Shown: in pieces, positions 32,080 through 45,050 of the stretch
Position numbering within the stretch: the first letter of the stretch is position 1
Layout: each line of letters starts with the position of its first letter
Assembly: GCA_009763385.1 (NCBI GenBank)
Contig: CM019823.1
Span: 89,787,104 to 89,851,103, forward strand
Length of the DNA stretch: 64,000 nt
From: Coix lacryma-jobi var. lacryma-jobi
Lineage: Eukaryota; Streptophyta; Magnoliopsida; Poales; Poaceae
Direction of reading: 5' to 3'
Made by a program: the position numbers and the translations under genes
The notes under the pieces: model-generated
What the model saw: the letters and a program-made list of their open reading frames with translations, nothing else
What the model was told of the DNA's origin: nothing
The model's database searches: none

Positions 32080-33130
32080 CTAGAAGCCGGGGAGGCCGGA
32101 CTGGTGGAGCAGTACCAGTACATGGAGGACTGTACTGGTGGGCAGGGGTACCTATAGAAAAATAGGGAATTGAAGGAGATTCATCATTAGTTAGAAAGTC
32201 ACGTTCATCAGGGGAGGATGATGAACGTTGGAGGGGAAAGGGAAAGGAGGATTCGTTGAACATGACGTGACGGGAGATGATGACACGATTTGTGGTGAGG
32301 TCAAGACACCTATATCCTTTGTGATCGGGGGAGTAGCCAAGAAGGGCGCACAAAGTAGACTGTGGGGCTAGTTTGTGCGGTGCAGTGGCAATGAGATTAG
32401 GATAACAGGTGCAACCGAACACCCGAAGTTCATGGTAGGAGGGAAGAGTTCCATAAAGAGCAAAGTGAGGAGTGGACATGTGCAAGGTTTTGGTGTGAAG
32501 ATGGTTGAGGAGAAGAGTGGCAGTGGCGAGGGCATCAGCCCAGTAAGGGGGAGGCATGGACGCTTGGATAAGAAGGATGCGAATGACGTTGTTGGTGGTG
32601 CATAGAATACGTTCAACCTTGCCATTTTGTTGCGAGGTATATGGACAAGACATACGTAGGACGATGCCTTTGGCAAGGAAGAAAGCGCGGGAGGTGGAGT
32701 TATCAAACTCACGACCGTTATCGCATTGGACTGCCTTAATAGTGCAACCGAACTGAGTGAGAACGTGGGTGAAAAAATTAGAAAGAGAGGGGAAGGTCTC
32801 AGATTTGAGACGGAGGGGAAAAGTCCAGAGAAAGTGGGAGTAAACATCGAGAATTGCGAGATAATATTTAAAACCGGATACACTCGGAATAGGTGAGGTC
32901 CATACATCGCAATGAACTAAATCAAAGGGTTTAGTGGCCCTGGACACGGAAGAAGAAAAAGGTAAATGGACATGTCGACCGAGTTGACATGCATGACACA
33001 GGGAGTCGTCGCCGGGGGTGCTGCAGATGATGGAAGAGGACCGAGCGAGGCTTTGTAGGGCCTCCTTGCCAGGATGGTCGAGACGGCGATGCCAGTCGAT
33101 CGAGGAAGGAGTGGTGACGAGGGCACAAGG
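31712..33130 (-). pseudogene. pol: Element D integrase
   Basis: GAG-pre-integrase (SSIDWHRRLDHPGKEAL, then CHACQLGRH) leads in frame into the integrase core, with triad motifs HCDVWTSP, VQCDNGREF and QQNGKVER. The frame differs by one from the RT frame, so an indel lies in the Pro/Ala-rich linker near 32080-32120; beyond it this frame is a low-complexity Ala/Gly/Pro/Ser tail. The zinc region lies upstream of the first Met of this frame, which shows that Met at 32947 is not the gene's start. Confidence 0.88.
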
Positions 33131-33189
33131 TCTAGACGGCGGTCCCTCAAACTAGCTCTTATGTTGCAATGATCAGAAGTGAGGAGAAC

Positions 33190-34660
33190 TTCCACTGCTT
33201 GTCTTCATAGTGAACCATCAACAAACTTCCTTTGACGACACATAGATGTTATAATGTAGTGGCATATCGTCACCCTGATATTTGTTGGTGTTGGTGTTGA
33301 TGTCTTCGACAATTATGAGCGTAGGCATAGATTGACCCTTACGGGGTGAGTTGCATCCTACTCGTCATAAGTGTCTTGGCTTAAGCCTTGGGATGGCTCA
33401 AAGCTTGGCTGCCTTCGACATCACTAGTAACTTGTCTGATGATGAATTTTGTCTATCCACGGGTTGGGTTTTGGATCTTAAAGTTCACACCATGAACAAG
33501 CAAATCTCATCTCCTACAAAATGTTAGTGGACACATACCCGAAGGATTGTACTGAATGTGAAACATGGGTCGTTATCCACAACTTATGTGTTATTCATCC
33601 ATGCTAATGAAAAGATGATTTTAGGATTAGTTTAGCATAGACTAGCATTTTATGTGTTGGCTGCATTTTAACATGGTTCAAGGCAAGCTACTTGCAGTAG
33701 AAGATAAATTGAAATAAACTTTAATACTCACAGTTCTTTCATCCATGATGAATGAGCTGAGTCTTCATTATGCAGTTCACAGTATGCCTTGCTTCATCTC
33801 TGATGTGAATTCATCTCAGGACTTTCCCAAAATGTATTTAGAGTTCTCTGCAGGGGTTAGTCCAACAAAATTTCCAATGTCTACACAAGCTAATTTTAGA
33901 TCAATAATCAAACCAAACTTTGTGTCTAATTTGATTAAGGTAGACTATTTAACCTAAGCATCATGCTTAATTTAAAAAGCCTATGAAAGTACCCTAGGGA
34001 AGTACCTTCAAACCAAAATATACTAGCATAAACAAAGGTAGCATGAAAGCACAAAAGAGATTTATTCAAATAGAGATGACAAAGTATGATCACAGTGAGG
34101 AATTTTTTTCTTTTTTTTCTTTAATATTTTTTTAGATGCAGATGACATGAATGCATGCAAGGAACTTGATATGAGAAAACATAAACTAAATGGAGTGGAT
34201 GCAAGGATGATTCAAAGTAAACATGCAGTGGAATGCAAGGAATTAAAAAGATAACTACTCATAAAGTTGAAAGTCCGTGAGCAAGACTGTCTCACCTTGA
34301 TCATACTCACCATGACTCACAACTGGGAATTGTGAGTGACGCAGCATAAATATCCGTCATATGGGATAGGAGTTGAATTGTTGTGACAGCGACCTTTTCT
34401 CCAATCTACACATGGTTAGAATAATATATATGTATACACAAACCTGTGAGATGGCAGGGTTCCAGAGTTAATGATGGATCTTGAATGTTCAGGCACCCTG
34501 GGTTCTTCATTCTTGAGGAAGCTCACCATAAGGTCGAAACGGCGTCTAATGTCTTGTCTATTCCACACTCAACAGAACAAGGGGTAATCCTACTAAAGCT
34601 AGTGGTACACCAAATTAGCAGACATCAAGATCATTATCAAAATCTTTACACCAATTGCTT
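33190..34660 (-). mobile_element. Element E, 5' internal part
   Basis: Non-coding gypsy-like sequence homologous to F1 from about 23912 to 25420, ending at a primer site. It is followed on the right by the single E LTR. There is no gene. The left junction with D is placed by loss of homology and is good to about 20 bp. Confidence 0.78.
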
Positions 34661-34677
34661 CCCCGGCAACGGCGCCA
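34661..34677 (-). other. E primer binding site (tRNA-Asp)
   Basis: CCCCGGCAACGGCGCCA, the same 17 bases as in F1, eight bases left of the E LTR. Confidence 0.88.
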
Positions 34678-34685
34678 AAAATGCT

Positions 34686-36151
34686 TGTTGACGTTTGTTA
34701 GTGCAAATAGAATATGAAAAATTCCGCAAGCGCACAGAACACCATTGTAGCATTTTACCGGGAGTATTCCAGGATCGTTATTTATATTTTATCACAGGGA
34801 AGCTAGGGTCAAGAATCTGATAACTCACTATCATGCATCTACTAACGCAGAGTACTTATTAGACTAAAGCAGGAGTGAATGATATATGATATGATAATAA
34901 ATGAAGCACATAAAGGATAATTCAATGATAACTAGATAACTATAGTGGGAGGACAACGGGAGAGATCAAGGTTCCTATATATTTCTCTATTACTTGGGTT
35001 CTAAGGCAACAAAGATGAAAAGATATAGCAGTTATACACATTGGCACTTTGGAACAACAGTACCTTTCTGACTTTCGAAAAAGACTGAGAAGAAAGTAGT
35101 CAGGGGAAGGCTGCCAAAAGCTCTACGCAACACCAATCTTAACGTGGTGGATTATAACAATCTACAAAGCTGTCACCCCTGTAGCTACCACAACTAACCG
35201 GAGGATTGGGCGCAAACTCAGGTAAACACTAGCCTAGACACCGCGTCTACACTAATGATTACTACTCTAATTACCATGAATAACTAGAGCACTCAATATG
35301 AACAAAGATCTCATGCCAAGATATAACAACTATACTAATCATATAATAAAGCATAAAGTAAATAGAGAAGATAAATATATTAAAGCATAAGTCTTACAAA
35401 GAAAATATACAAAGACATACCAAAACTCTGAAGACTCCTCCAGAACCGGAGCGCAGCTCCGCTCTCCCTAACTCCCGACTAGAGCTAAGCTATTACATTG
35501 GAAAATCTAGACCTAATTATATAGAGAAGAGAGGTTATCCATTCGAGGGACGCCTCTACAACTCCATGATGATGTGTTGCCTCAGGGGGTCCTGGGTTTA
35601 TTATATAGGGGCTCCTGGCCTCCCCTCCACCTTGGGCAAGCGATGTGGCACTAAATCCTTCGCCATATGCACATGGGCCTTAATGGGCCAAAACGCGTCG
35701 AAGAGGTCGGTTGGAGTGCGTCACGCGAAGGGGGGCGAGTTTGGGCCCTACACCAGACCGGTCGGTCCAGGGGGGAGACCAGTCGGTCTACCTTTATGAC
35801 AGGTGGGCCCCGCCTTCCTTGGGTCGCCTTCTCATGTCTTCTGGAATATTCCAGAATGTTCTAGAATCTTCCAAGTCGTATCCATCGAGGACTCTCGCTC
35901 CGGGACTCCAAATATAGCAAATCATATGTCTGTTTCGATCATCTCGATGAGGTCTTCGTAATGGTGTGCTCTGTTTCATCACTTGAGATACTTTTATATG
36001 GTAAAAACATGGATGACCTACAAAATAAGTGAGAGCACCAAAACTAGTGGACCTTGTTAGTTTCAAACCCTACAACTATGCATTGTGATTCATTTAGTGT
36101 CATTTCATGCAATAGTTGATGGTTAATTATGAGCATTAGTGAGCGTCAACA
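34686..36151 (-). repeat. E LTR (single, shared by two internal parts)
   Basis: 1466 bp, with ends TGTTGACG...CGTCAACA. TATA-like TTATATAGG near 35601. It carries an ACCGGTCGGT / ACCAGTCGGT inverted repeat near 35754-35792, like that of F. Uniquely, it has a primer site at its left edge and a polypurine tract at its right edge, so it serves as 5' LTR to the left piece and 3' LTR to the right piece. Confidence 0.87.
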
Positions 36152-36166
36152 AGTTCCCCCAAGCTT
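36152..36166 (-). other. E polypurine tract
   Basis: AGTTCCCCCAAGCTT on the plus strand, abutting the LTR at 36151. Further copies of the motif are near 37288 and 37461. Confidence 0.8.
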
Positions 36167-37594
36167 ACCCTTTGCTAGTCCCGAGCAAAGCCAATCTCAA
36201 CAATGGATCAGGAGTTGCTGCAATATCTATATTTCTTAACAAGTACACATGCATTCAAACAAAAGTTCTCATTTGGATTAGAAAAAGATATCATATTATT
36301 CATCATGGGGCTTAGTACTCTACCTTGAATCTTGAGTAATTGAAAGATAGAACGATTAAATCAAGCACTATGTCTCTAGCTCTTTCACTTCACCATTATC
36401 CCAGAGTTTTTATGAATTTTCAAAAAGCTTAAGAACATATGTTGTCAAATTAAACAATGGATCCAAAGAGAAAGTCAACCACACCATTGAATCGAGAAGT
36501 GCATGTGTATGGAAAATAGAGGCAGATGATCTTTTGAATATATCACTCTCTTCTCTCTATTAGAGACACATGGCTATCAGGCTAATTCTACTATCGGGCA
36601 CGTGCCCATTTTTTCTGATATTCATATTTTTTTCACTTTTTTTCTTCTTTTTTCGAGGTTCCGGACACTTGTCCCTTTTTATTTCCTCGGGATCTATTTT
36701 TTTGAGGTTTCGGACACTTGTACCTTTTTATTTCCTCGGATTTTTTTTTCTTTTTTTTCAATAGCCATATGCTTCTAACAAACTTTTGAGAGGATAGCAA
36801 CAGATAATCATGAGCATTTATGCGGAAGATGGATGAAATGTGTAAGTGATCTCAATTCAATAGCATGATAACTTCTCATAGGGTCAACAAAGCTTAATTT
36901 AACTCAATGCAATTATTAGTCAAATTAATATTGAGAAATCTCCGGAACTCTAGTGTTGTTTAGAACAAGATAATAGCAGTTTAGATCATCACATATCATA
37001 TCTGTCAATTACCTAGACTCTGGATCAAGCATTTACTACCCATATATTTAATTTCATTTTTCAGCATCATTATTAATTAGGAGAACTCATGCTTTGAAGG
37101 CTAGGTACTTGTAAGAAATTAGATAAAGCAACTATTCATCATTTCCATGTAAAAGATTAGAGAGAGAATTCTTCTTTTATTATCAACTTTTTAAAACAAA
37201 CTTAACACACTATTTATTTAATCTAACACACACTTATTATAAATAACTAAGATAGTGAATAAGACATACCTGGATTACGAAGATAACGAGGTTGGTCTTC
37301 CCCAAGCCGGTTCCCTCAGTAGCGTTGAGCCTTCATGTGCTCATATATTTTTTTTCTTTTTAATTAATGGTGAGCCTTCATGTGCCCACATTTTTTCATT
37401 TTATTTTATTTACGTATAGAAAGAAAACTTAAGACGATAAGCATACTTACCTGGATACACGGGGGTGCTTTCCCCCAAGCTGAATGCTGACGTAGTCGTT
37501 CAATCTTGCCATGTAGCGGACTGGCGGTGGAAATGTGTTTTGGAGCTTTGATTGATGTTGATGGTTGTGGAAACAGTGCTCCAACAGTGGATAG

Positions 37595-37599
37595 AACAT
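37595..37599. repeat. Target site duplication of F2 (AACAT)
   Basis: AACAT here and at 56340-56344. Joining the flanks restores the E sequence seen in F1 near 21440-21460. Confidence 0.92.
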
Positions 37600-38918
37600 T
37601 GTTGACGCTGGTTATCTATCAAAATTAAAGGATAAATAAATATGAAAAGGGCAAGAATTTGATCACCAACAAAGGTTTAGGGTTTCAACTGACAATATTC
37701 CACGAGTTTTGGTGAGTTATGATTGTGCAGGGACTAAACCAGAAAATCGGCACAGATAGCTTCCCATAGAAGGAAACCGTCGGGAGATAACGCAACCGCC
37801 ACGTCGGGATACTTCTAGAAGAGTCTAGAGAACATATAGAGACACCACGAGAAAGGGCACCATGGTCCACCTCCAGGTGGGACCGACCGGTCCCCTGGAC
37901 CCACCGGTCGGTCCCCCCTGGGCCTGCTGGTCTCCGTCTTCTGCAAGCTTCCTCCACCGACCTCTAGGATGCATCTTAGCCGTACCTTAAGTCGGTTTGA
38001 TCCAACGGTCGCGGTTGATCCCTCAGGGCTATATAAGCAGCCCCAGACCCCCCTCTACAGGCATCTCCATCTTCATTATTCATCTCCACATCAGAAACTA
38101 GGGTTTCAATTAGAAGTAGAGGTCCCTCTAGATGAATCTCTTCTAGTTCATCTAGAATTAGATCTAGTTCATCTAGTTGTAATCAAGAGCCAGCTATCAA
38201 GTAGAAGACTAGTTACCCCTCTAGTTTAGGTTTAGAACCTAGTCTTATATTAGAACTAGAAGAGAGAGAGAGAGAAAGGAATAGATCAAGAAGGAGCTCC
38301 GGCCTGTCGGATCCACTTCTTCATCTTGTACCTGTGGATTCAAGTTCATCATCAACTTCAACGATTGTTTCGGTAATCAACGTCTATATTTAAGTTTGAG
38401 CCATTGTTCTTATTATTCTTAAGGTTTATGACTCTCTTTTGAGTACTTTAATTCTAGTCATTCTAGAGTTAGAGTAGTTGGATAGTGTAAGCGTGGTGCT
38501 TAGGCTTGATAGCTCATATATGCCTCCTATAACGCCGGTAGTAGTGGTTGTTCGCAAGGGTGACTCTTATAGCCTTGTTGATTCTTCTATAGTCCACTTA
38601 CCCGTGTGTAGGCTCGGTAGGATTATACATTTGCATAAAGATTCATACTCTGTTTGTGACCTTTTATGGCAACTTCCCCACTAAGAATAATGCAAACATA
38701 TCACTCTTAAATTGGAATTAGACAACCTTAGTGATCCCCTCTTTACTTCCAGATTCTCCGTCCTTGTTAGCTACTCAGGGGTTAGAATTTAAGACTTAAC
38801 ACTATCCGTTCCTTTGGGTTCGATATTAAAATTGGGTTACTCCAGTGAAGTGCTACATCGATAGATCTTATCTGTGCGCTTGCGGATAAAGTAGAGTGTG
38901 CGTTAATATATACCAACA
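37600..38918 (+). repeat. F2 5' LTR
   Basis: TGTTGACGCTGG...ATACCAACA, 1319 bp. TATA box CTATATAAG at 38029; 13-bp-arm hairpin at 37879-37915; AG microsatellite at about 38257-38275. Its U3 variants match the F1 3' LTR rather than its own 3' LTR. Confidence 0.92.
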
Positions 38919-38926
38919 AGCATTTC

Positions 38927-38944
38927 TGGCGCCGTTGTCGGGGA
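38927..38944 (+). other. F2 primer binding site (tRNA-Asp, one mismatch)
   Basis: TGGCGCCGTTGTCGGGGA; the T replaces C of the perfect match in F1 and E. Confidence 0.87.
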
Positions 38945-41900
38945 ACGGTAGATCATCTTAAGTCTTAGTTTAACCTTGTAATCATACTTTTATCTTTTCC
39001 TTTTGTCCCAGTCTTTTCATTATTTTTGTTTTCATTCTTATGAATGTTGTTTTTGAATTCCACTCTTATCTATCACTACCCCATGAGCAAGCTATAACTA
39101 GTAGAATCCTTATACCCCATCATAATGCCTGGTTATGAGCTATGCCTACCTTTCTGCTGCACTGTCCTTGTAATGAGCATAGAAATATAATTATGAAAAT
39201 ATTCCTTCGGGTATTCTTGTCACTAACCTTTCTAGGTCTGGAGCAGAAAAGAACGAAGGAACAACAAACACAAGGTATGTCCCACCAATCATCATGCAAC
39301 ATTGAATTACATTCATCCAATCTTGATTTGTGCAAAATCTAAGCTTGGGGAATAGACTTTCTAAGAATATTTCTTGTCATGTTGCTATGTTGGTTGTCCT
39401 TACCTTTAGGATATGCTCATATACTAATCATACTTTTTCGTCACCATCTGAATAAATCTCTACAATGCTTTCATGTTATCTTTATTTTCTATAGTATATT
39501 CTTTGGTTTTGAAGTATTATCATACACCTTTTAAATTAGGCATGGAGCTTAGTTTAACTGTTTTCATGAATTAAACTAAGACATGGTGTCTGGTTTAATT
39601 CTTGAGCTAAAAAGTGTGCTGATTTTACCTCTAAAGGCTTTTAAATTAAGTATGGTGCTTAGGTTAAAATGCCTTCCTAGATCAAATTAGACGTGGTGTC
39701 TGGGTTGATTTTTGAGCCGATAGTATGCTATAGTGGATATTGGATATTTTGTTAGACTAACCCCTACAGGGAAACTTTCAATATCAATTCGGGAAAGTCT
39801 GGAGATGAACTCACGCTGGAGATGAAGAGACACATGAACTTCAAACAACTTTGCACAATGAAGACTCAGCTCATTCATCATGGATGAAAGAACTGTGAGT
39901 ATCAAAGTTTATTTCTTTTGTCTTCTACTGCAAGTTATCTTTTGTCTTGAATCATGTTAAAGTGCAGCCAACACATAATAGTCTATGCTAAAACAATCCT
40001 CAAAACATCTTTTTATTAGCATAGATGCGAAATACAAAAGTTATGGATAACAACCCATGCTTAAAATTCTTGCAATCCTTCGGGTATATGTCCACTAACA
40101 TTATGCAGGAGAGAATTTTTTCTCATCCATGGTTTGGTGTGAACATTGAAGATCCAAAACTCAAACCATAGACACACAAACCTACTCTTAGATCACAAAA
40201 GGTGCTAGCCTAGCTTTGAGTCTTGCTTGGGCGCTGATGACAAACATGATGCAACTTACCTCGTATGAGACAACATATGCCTGCAACCATCATTGCCCAT
40301 GACATCAATACAAGAAGTGGGAAGTTATCCTCTTTTCTAATCAAGAGCTAGCTTGGGAGACAAGATGGTACCACTACAACAATAGCAAGATCTACAAGTC
40401 AAACACATGAACATGCTGTTGGGAGTCCATCTACATCACAAGCCAGCCTGGGAGAGACAATTCCGTTGTCTAGATGTGTTTGACAATCAAAGGGAGGAAG
40501 GAGAAACCAGCTTCAAGACATATTGATCTCATACCTATCACTTTGATCAGTACAAACCACTAGATGTTGTCCCAGCCGAGAAGAAGAATATGATCCACCA
40601 CTCACTCTTGGAAGATTGTTCTTAAACAGCATCAATGTTATCATCTTTATCGGACCTGGAGAAGTCAACTTTTGGATTTTTCGCTACACCTTCAACATCT
40701 ACATCACTTATGAGCAGCCAAAGAGAACCAAGAGAAGACGTCGAAGGGAGAACCAACTGCCAAGAATTGAGGAGGGCATCATGAAGGATGAAGCCACTGC
40801 ACCACATGAGTTAGAAGATGGAGAGATAATACCTGAGCCAGTAAATCAAGAAGAACAGCCGATAAGATCTCCATCATCTAGACACTGTTGAGAGGACAAG
40901 TCTCAGTTGTGACATTACAAGACAAAAGACTCTCATGGAGGCACTCGAGTAGCAGCTCTAAATTCAAGTCTCTTGCCAACCCAATGATTAAAGGAAAACA
41001 AGAAAGGTTGACAAGAGAAGAATACGGAACTGTCCCTACATCCTCAAAGTACAAGAAAGAGAGAGAATCCTAGTCAGCATACTCGAGGAACAATGCGCCT
41101 TCACTGATAAGTCGACACAAGAGAAGGAAGGTCGATACCTCTAAAGATGATTCCACTGTGATCTTCCTCCTCTCAAGCATACTATGCGACAAACAAGAGA
41201 AGACAAGCCAGCTAGACAAGAGAAGCTTCCACAAGGTGGTTCGACACATCACTCTTCAATGACAAAGTAACATTTCAAGGTAAGTAACCATCACTTTAAA
41301 AGCTTCTTCTTGATTCTAGTATGAACATAGATAAAGAACAAAACATGTTTAAGTTGCACCTCACTTGATCCAACCTAATCAACTCAACATGTTTAGTCCT
41401 TTGATCTTTGTTCCTAGCTTTACTCTCTTGAATCTCACTGTCTTGACTACATGAGCTAAAATGTTGTGCATCTAACCTTTGGAAGATGATATATCTTAAT
41501 CATGAAAAGATCGACACTTTATGCATAGATTATCCTTCCTTGGGTTAAGTAATTTGATCTGTTAAATACTTTAAGATGCTACTTTCATGCTCATCCTCTG
41601 ATCCTATCACTCATGTTAAAATTGAATATAACACATAAACAACAAGTTTGTCTTGTGCAATGTGCCCAAGGTTAGAGGGGAATAAACAAAACTTTTGGTT
41701 CTGTTGGTGTTTTTCCACCAACAGAGCCCATGCACTTGATCTCTACCTTGTCTTTATGAGCAGGATACACTCTTGAGCAAACAGGGCGAAGTTTGTCAAC
41801 TCCTAAATTCTACAGAGTGAAGATCCTAGATCTACAAGAACATGAACACTGAGCAAGATGCTGCCAGCTTCCATAATTAACGCTTCATTTCAAACTGCTG

Positions 41901-44433
41901 GACGAACGAAGAACAAGAGTGACACCATATCAAGAGGCATAAACAAGAAGGAATGATGGAAGACGTCGTAGTCAAAATTAGAGGTCATGAAGTCCCCATA
42001 GACTTCTTGATCTTCGACATAGGAGAAAACGATGATGTCCACCTCATCCTAGGAAGATCATTCCTCTATGCTACAAGTGCAATCATTTACAAGAGGAAAT
42101 CCATTTTCACTTTCCTGGAGAAAAAGCACGATGCAACTTCATCAACTACATGCCCAATGAAGCACTCAAGAAGAACATAAGTGAAAGACGCTGCTCTCAA
42201 TTCCAAAGAAGACAAGCTATCATAAATAGAGAGACCAATCACGAAGAAGAAGCTATCAACACTGTCCCAGAAAAGAAAGAAGAAAAACCTCAAGACAGTG
42301 AACCACATGAAGTGAAGACTCAGACCAAGAAAGTATGAAAAAGTCTGCACCTCACAGGTACAATCAATAACAACTTTCCAAACGTCTGGCATACCTTGGG
42401 AGGTGTAAACCAAGGGAAGGTCCGGTTCGTCGGACCTAAATATCCGAACCTTCGCCAAAAGGTAAAAATCGGTAGTTACCTTTATATTTACTTTGCTGCA
42501 TATTTCTCATATTTAATCCATAACCATTTCTTGCATCATCATATTTAATTCACAACACATTTTAATTTCTGCATTGCATTAGAGAAGAAAATAAAAATAT
42601 TGCATTTGTTACACTACATCATAAACCATAAAGCCCCATGTGAATAATTCTATGGCATGTAAAAACCCACAGGAATATTCACCGTGGTGGCATAAAAATA
42701 AACAATAATAATAATAAATATGCATGCATTCATCTTGTGCATTTTCTCCTGCATCATAAAAATAAAATACAAAAATATTGAGAAAGAGATCTTACTAAAA
42801 TTCTAGACAACTAAGGCTTTAGTGGCCAACCATTAATGCTTAATCTGTTCCACAAGTTTTGTTGTCTATTTGAGTTTCACAGGATTTGAAAGGCCAAGAA
42901 AAGCTGACGAGCAAGTGAGTGCTCCATCCACTGTTGGAGCACTGTCTCAACAAACATCAACATCAACCAAAGCTCTAATAGAGGAAGGACATATCCACTG
43001 ACAGTCTGCTACATTGCAAGATCGAACGACTACGTCAACATTCAGCTTGGGGGAAGGCACCCCCATGTATCCACGTAAGTATCTTTATCCTCTTAAGTTT
43101 TTCATTCTATAAACAAAATGAAAACACAAAAAATATGTGAGAACATGAAGGCTCACCATTAATTAAAAAAAGAAAAAAACAAAAATATATGGGCACATGA
43201 AGGCTCACCATTAATTAAAAAGAAAAGAGACAAGAATATATGGACACATGAAGGCTCAACGCTATTAAGGGAACCAGCTTGGGGGACACGCGCCCCCGTT
43301 ATCTTCGCGATTCAGGTATGTCTATTATTATTATTACTACTATTTTTATGATCTTTTATTTTATATCTTAAAGTGTGTTAGATTAAATAAATAAAATAGT
43401 GTGTCTAGTTTGTTTTAAGAAGTTGATGACCAAAGAAGAACCCGGTCTCTCTAATCTTTTGCATGGAAATGATGAATAGTTGCTCTATCTAATTTCTTTC
43501 AAGTACCTAGCCTTCAAAGCATGAGTTCTCCTCATTCATAATGATGCCATAAAATAAAATTAAATACATGGATGGCAAATACTTGATCTAAGGTCTAGGT
43601 AATTGGGATATGACATGTGATGATCTGAGCTGCTATTATCTTGTTCTAAACAACACTAAAGTTCTGGAGATTTCTAAATATGAATATGACTAATAATTGC
43701 ATTGAGTTAAATTAAGCTTTGTGACCCTGTGAGATGTTATCTTGCCATTGAATTGAGATCACTTACACATTGCAGTCATCTTCCGCATAAATGCTCATAA
43801 TTATCTGTTGCTACCCTCTTATAAGTTTGTTGGAAGCATGTGGCTATTAAAGAAAAGAGAAAAAAAAAGAGAAAAGAAAAAAAAGGAAAGATCCGAGGAA
43901 ATAAAAAGGGACAAGTGTCCGAAACCTCAAAAAGATAGATCTCGAGGAAATAAAAAGGGACAAGTGTCCGGAACCTCGAAAAAAAATGTCAGAAAAAAAA
44001 TGGGCACGTGCCCGATAGTAGAATTAGCCTAATAGCCATATGTCTCTGATAGACAGAAGAGAGTGAATATATTCAAAAGAGCATTCGGCTCTATTTTTCC
44101 ATACACATGCACTTCTTGATTCAATGGTTGGTTGACTTTCTCTTTGTATTCATTGTTTAATTTGACAACATATGTATTAAAACTTTTAAAAATTAATTAA
44201 AACTCTGGGATAAAAGTGAAGTGAAAGAACTAGAGACATAGTGCTTGATTTGATCGCTCAATCTCTCAATTATTCAAGATCTAAGGTAAGAGTAATAAGC
44301 CCCATGAAGAATTACATGATATGTTTCGGAGAATTTTTGTTTAACGACAGGTATACTTGTTGGAAGTGAAGATATTGTAGCAACTCCTGATCCATTGTTA
44401 AGTTTTGGTTTTGCTAAGGGACTAGCAAAGGGT
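38945..44433 (+). other. F2 internal region, mostly non-coding
   Basis: Reverse complement of the F1 interior with few differences. It contains the short repeats near 43140-43260 and 43905-43980 and the protease shred at 41953. No complete gene. Confidence 0.78.
41953..42180 (+). pseudogene. Protease fragment in F2
   Basis: 75 residues, the same as the F1 fragment except LGRSFLY for LGRPFLY. C-terminal half of a retropepsin-like domain only. Confidence 0.6.
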
Positions 44434-44446
44434 AAGCTTGGGGGAA
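44434..44446 (+). other. F2 polypurine tract
   Basis: AAGCTTGGGGGAA, one base before the 3' LTR start at 44448. Confidence 0.82.
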
Positions 44447-44447
44447 T

Positions 44448-45050
44448 TGTTGACACTGGTTATCTATCAAAATTAAAGGATAAATAAATATGAAAAGGGC
44501 AAGAATTTGATCACCAACAAAGGTTTAGGGTTTCAACTGACAATATTCCACGAGTTTTGGTGAGTTATGATTCTGTAGGGACTAAACCAGGAAATCGGCA
44601 CCGATAGCTTCCCATAGAAGGAAACCGTCGGGAGATAACGCAACCGCCACGTCGGGATACTTCTAGAAGAGTCCAGAGAACATATAGAGACACCACGAGA
44701 AAGGGCACCGCGGTCCACCTCCAGGTGGGACCGACCGGTCCCCTGGACCCACCAGTCGGTCCCCCCCTGGGCCCGCTGGTCTCCGTCTTCTGCAAGCTTC
44801 CTCCACCGACCTCTAGGATGCATCTTAGCCGTAACTTAAGTCGGTTTGATCCAACGGTCGCGGTTGATCCCTCAGGGCTATATAAGCAGCCCTAGACCCC
44901 CCTCTCCAGGCATCTCCATCTTCATTATTCATCTCCACATCAGAAACTAGGGTTTCAATTAGAAGTAGAGGTCCCTCTAGATGAATCTCTTCTAGTTCAT
45001 CTAGAATTAGATCTAGTTCATCTAGTTGTAATCAAGAGCCAGCTATCAAG
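44448..45050 (+). repeat. F2 3' LTR, first piece
   Basis: TGTTGACACTGG... to CTATCAAG, interrupted by B. Its U3 variants match the F1 5' LTR. Confidence 0.9.
45046..45050. repeat. Target site duplication of B (TCAAG)
   Basis: TCAAG here and at 55616-55620; the F LTR reads through the site as CTATCAAGTAGAAG. Confidence 0.92.

Larger units (their letters stand above)
30336..33190 (-). mobile_element. Ty1/copia element D fragment, Ale-like
   Basis: Minus-strand copia coding region with no LTR in the window. It is cut on the left (its 3' side) inside RNase H by the A-prime LTR, and on the right (its 5' side) where E begins at about 33190. It has GAG-pre-integrase, integrase, RT and most of RNase H. 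The lineage call rests on motifs such as CHACQLGRHVHLPF and WHRRLDHPGKEAL and is tentative. Confidence 0.82.
36152..37599 (-). mobile_element. Element E, 3' internal part, left of F2
   Basis: Homologous to F1 from 19936 to about 21440, non-coding, with the GGACACTTGTCC and GAGCCTTCATGTG repeats. Interrupted at 37599 by F2; continues at 56340. Confidence 0.83.
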
